A stretch of 64,000 bases of DNA from assembly GCF_006715055.1 (NCBI RefSeq), contig NZ_VFMN01000001.1:3658001-3722000 (forward strand), in the 5' to 3' direction. Every line of letters begins with the position of its first letter. The first letter of the stretch is position 1. The notes under the pieces are model-generated. The model had not been told where the DNA came from. It saw nothing but the letters and a program-made list of their open reading frames with translations, and did no database searches. The DNA comes from Lapillicoccus jejuensis (GTDB lineage: Bacteria > Actinomycetota > Actinomycetes > Actinomycetales > Dermatophilaceae). A program made the position numbers and the translations under genes. Positions 63,391-64,000 of this stretch are shown piece by piece.

Positions 63391-64000
63391 GCACCGAGCC
63401 GGGGCCCCTGGTCCGCCCGTACGGCGACACGACGGGTGACGGGATGGTGCAGGTCTCCTTCACCCTCCCTCTGCCGCACGACAAGCGCGCCGAGGGCGCC
63501 GCCCTCCAGCTGGCCCGCAAGATGGGCATGGAGCCGGCTCTGCTCGTCCACGCCAAGGCGATGGGGCCGGACTTCACGTTCTTCGTCGTCTACGGGTCGG
63601 TGACGCACCTGGTCGACCTGCGCGACGTCACCGTCGTCGAGCGCGAGTACCCGCTGCTCTCGTCCAAGGACGTCAACGCCGCGATCAAGCGCGGGCTGCG
63701 TCGCAAGCTCGTCGTCGTCGGCGCGTGCATCGGGACCGACGCGCACACGGTGGGCATCGACGCCATCCTCAACATCAAGGGCTTCGCCGGCGAGAAGGGG
63801 CTCGAGTACTACCGCGAGATCAAGGTGGTCAACCTCGGCGCTCAGGTGCTCGTCCCGGAGCTGGTCGCGCGGGCGCGCGCCGAGAAGGCCGACGCGGTGC
63901 TCGTCTCGCAGGTCGTCACGCAGAAGGACGCGCACGTGCACAACACGACCCAGATGTCGGCGGCCTTCCGCGAGGCATATCCCGCGGGGCAGGTGCCGCT
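63387..64000 (+). CDS. kamE: lysine 5,6-aminomutase beta subunit, 3' partial
   Basis: The first 204 codons are present; the gene runs off the window. VKPYGDT-type N-terminus (LVRPYGDTTGDGMVQVSFTLPLPHDKRAEGAALQLARKMG) carries the PLP domain; the Rossmann B12 domain begins with VVVGACIGTDAHTVGIDAIL, where DAHTVG is the DxHxxG cobalamin-ligand motif (His). ATG 63387 overlaps the kamD stop, so the subunits are coupled. Confidence 0.95.
   Translation, partial: MSTEPGPLVRPYGDTTGDGMVQVSFTLPLPHDKRAEGAALQLARKMGMEPALLVHAKAMGPDFTFFVVYGSVTHLVDLRDVTVVEREYPLLSSKDVNAAIKRGLRRKLVVVGACIGTDAHTVGIDAILNIKGFAGEKGLEYYREIKVVNLGAQVLVPELVARARAEKADAVLVSQVVTQKDAHVHNTTQMSAAFREAYPAGQVP

Overview
The window is 64 kb of very GC-rich DNA (about 74% by eye) that is almost entirely coding; no gene-free stretch exceeds about 215 bases. 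It comes from an actinobacterium. It carries the whole Pup-proteasome system (arc/mpa, dop, pup, prcB, prcA, pafA, pafB, pafC), mycothione reductase, a DivIVA-like protein, Tat genes and many GTG starts. The gene order RecB-like nuclease / metH / trmI / arc / dop / pup / prcBA / pafA / pafBC / tatA / tatC / helY matches the order known from Mycobacterium, but the lysine-fermentation genes and the secreted proteins point to a Micrococcales lineage (Intrasporangiaceae-like is my guess, not proven). No tRNA, rRNA, CRISPR array, transposase or phage gene was seen.

Layout. 1-9252: partial HAD phosphatase, RecB-like nuclease, NYN-like protein, a run of four related small membrane proteins, metH, and a site-2-type membrane protease. 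9405-13058: SSB-like OB protein, trmI and the proteasomal ATPase arc, closed by a strong terminator. 13164-18109: an accessory block between arc and dop (ArsR regulator with operator, SRPBCC, VOC, secreted metalloprotease, DUF3054, PRPP synthetase, esterase). 18161-21674: dop, pup, prcB, prcA. 21732-23962: DivIVA-like protein and an epimerase. 24046-32912: pafA, two FKBP isomerases, DUF3866 protein, pafBC, a small membrane protein, tatA, tatC and a diacylglycerol-kinase-like gene. 33075-40699: a large secreted BNR-repeat protein, a flavin reductase and helY, followed by a long inverted repeat. 40698-45823: MarR regulator with operator and the B12-dependent fused mutase icmF, translationally coupled to a hotdog thioesterase and a metal/corrinoid-receptor-like protein. 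45870-49092: molybdate regulator and modABC. 49071-50123: an acetyltransferase gene bracketed by two inverted arrays of a 43-bp repeat. 50121-55128: 5'-3' exonuclease, Lrp, small protein, YbaK, MerR, TetR and SDR. 55139-64000: lysine degradation (kamA, kdd, kamD, partial kamE), split by two exported proteins and mycothione reductase.

How the genes work together. Pup is deamidated by Dop, attached to substrates by PafA, and recognised by the Arc/Mpa ring, whose C-terminal GQYL tail docks on the PrcA/PrcB proteolytic core. PafB and PafC form the DNA-damage regulator that sits in the same locus. KamA, KamDE and Kdd carry out the first steps of the lysine-fermentation route through beta-lysine and 3,5-diaminohexanoate. 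MetH, IcmF and KamDE are all cobalamin enzymes, so the organism makes or imports B12.

Three signals run across the window or stand outside gene annotation: the palindrome CGTACG is unusually frequent and forces rare codons; at least sixteen genes have a TANNNT-like -10 hexamer ending 6-8 nt before the start codon, which implies leaderless mRNAs; and the acetyltransferase cassette has mirror-image repeat arrays at its ends.
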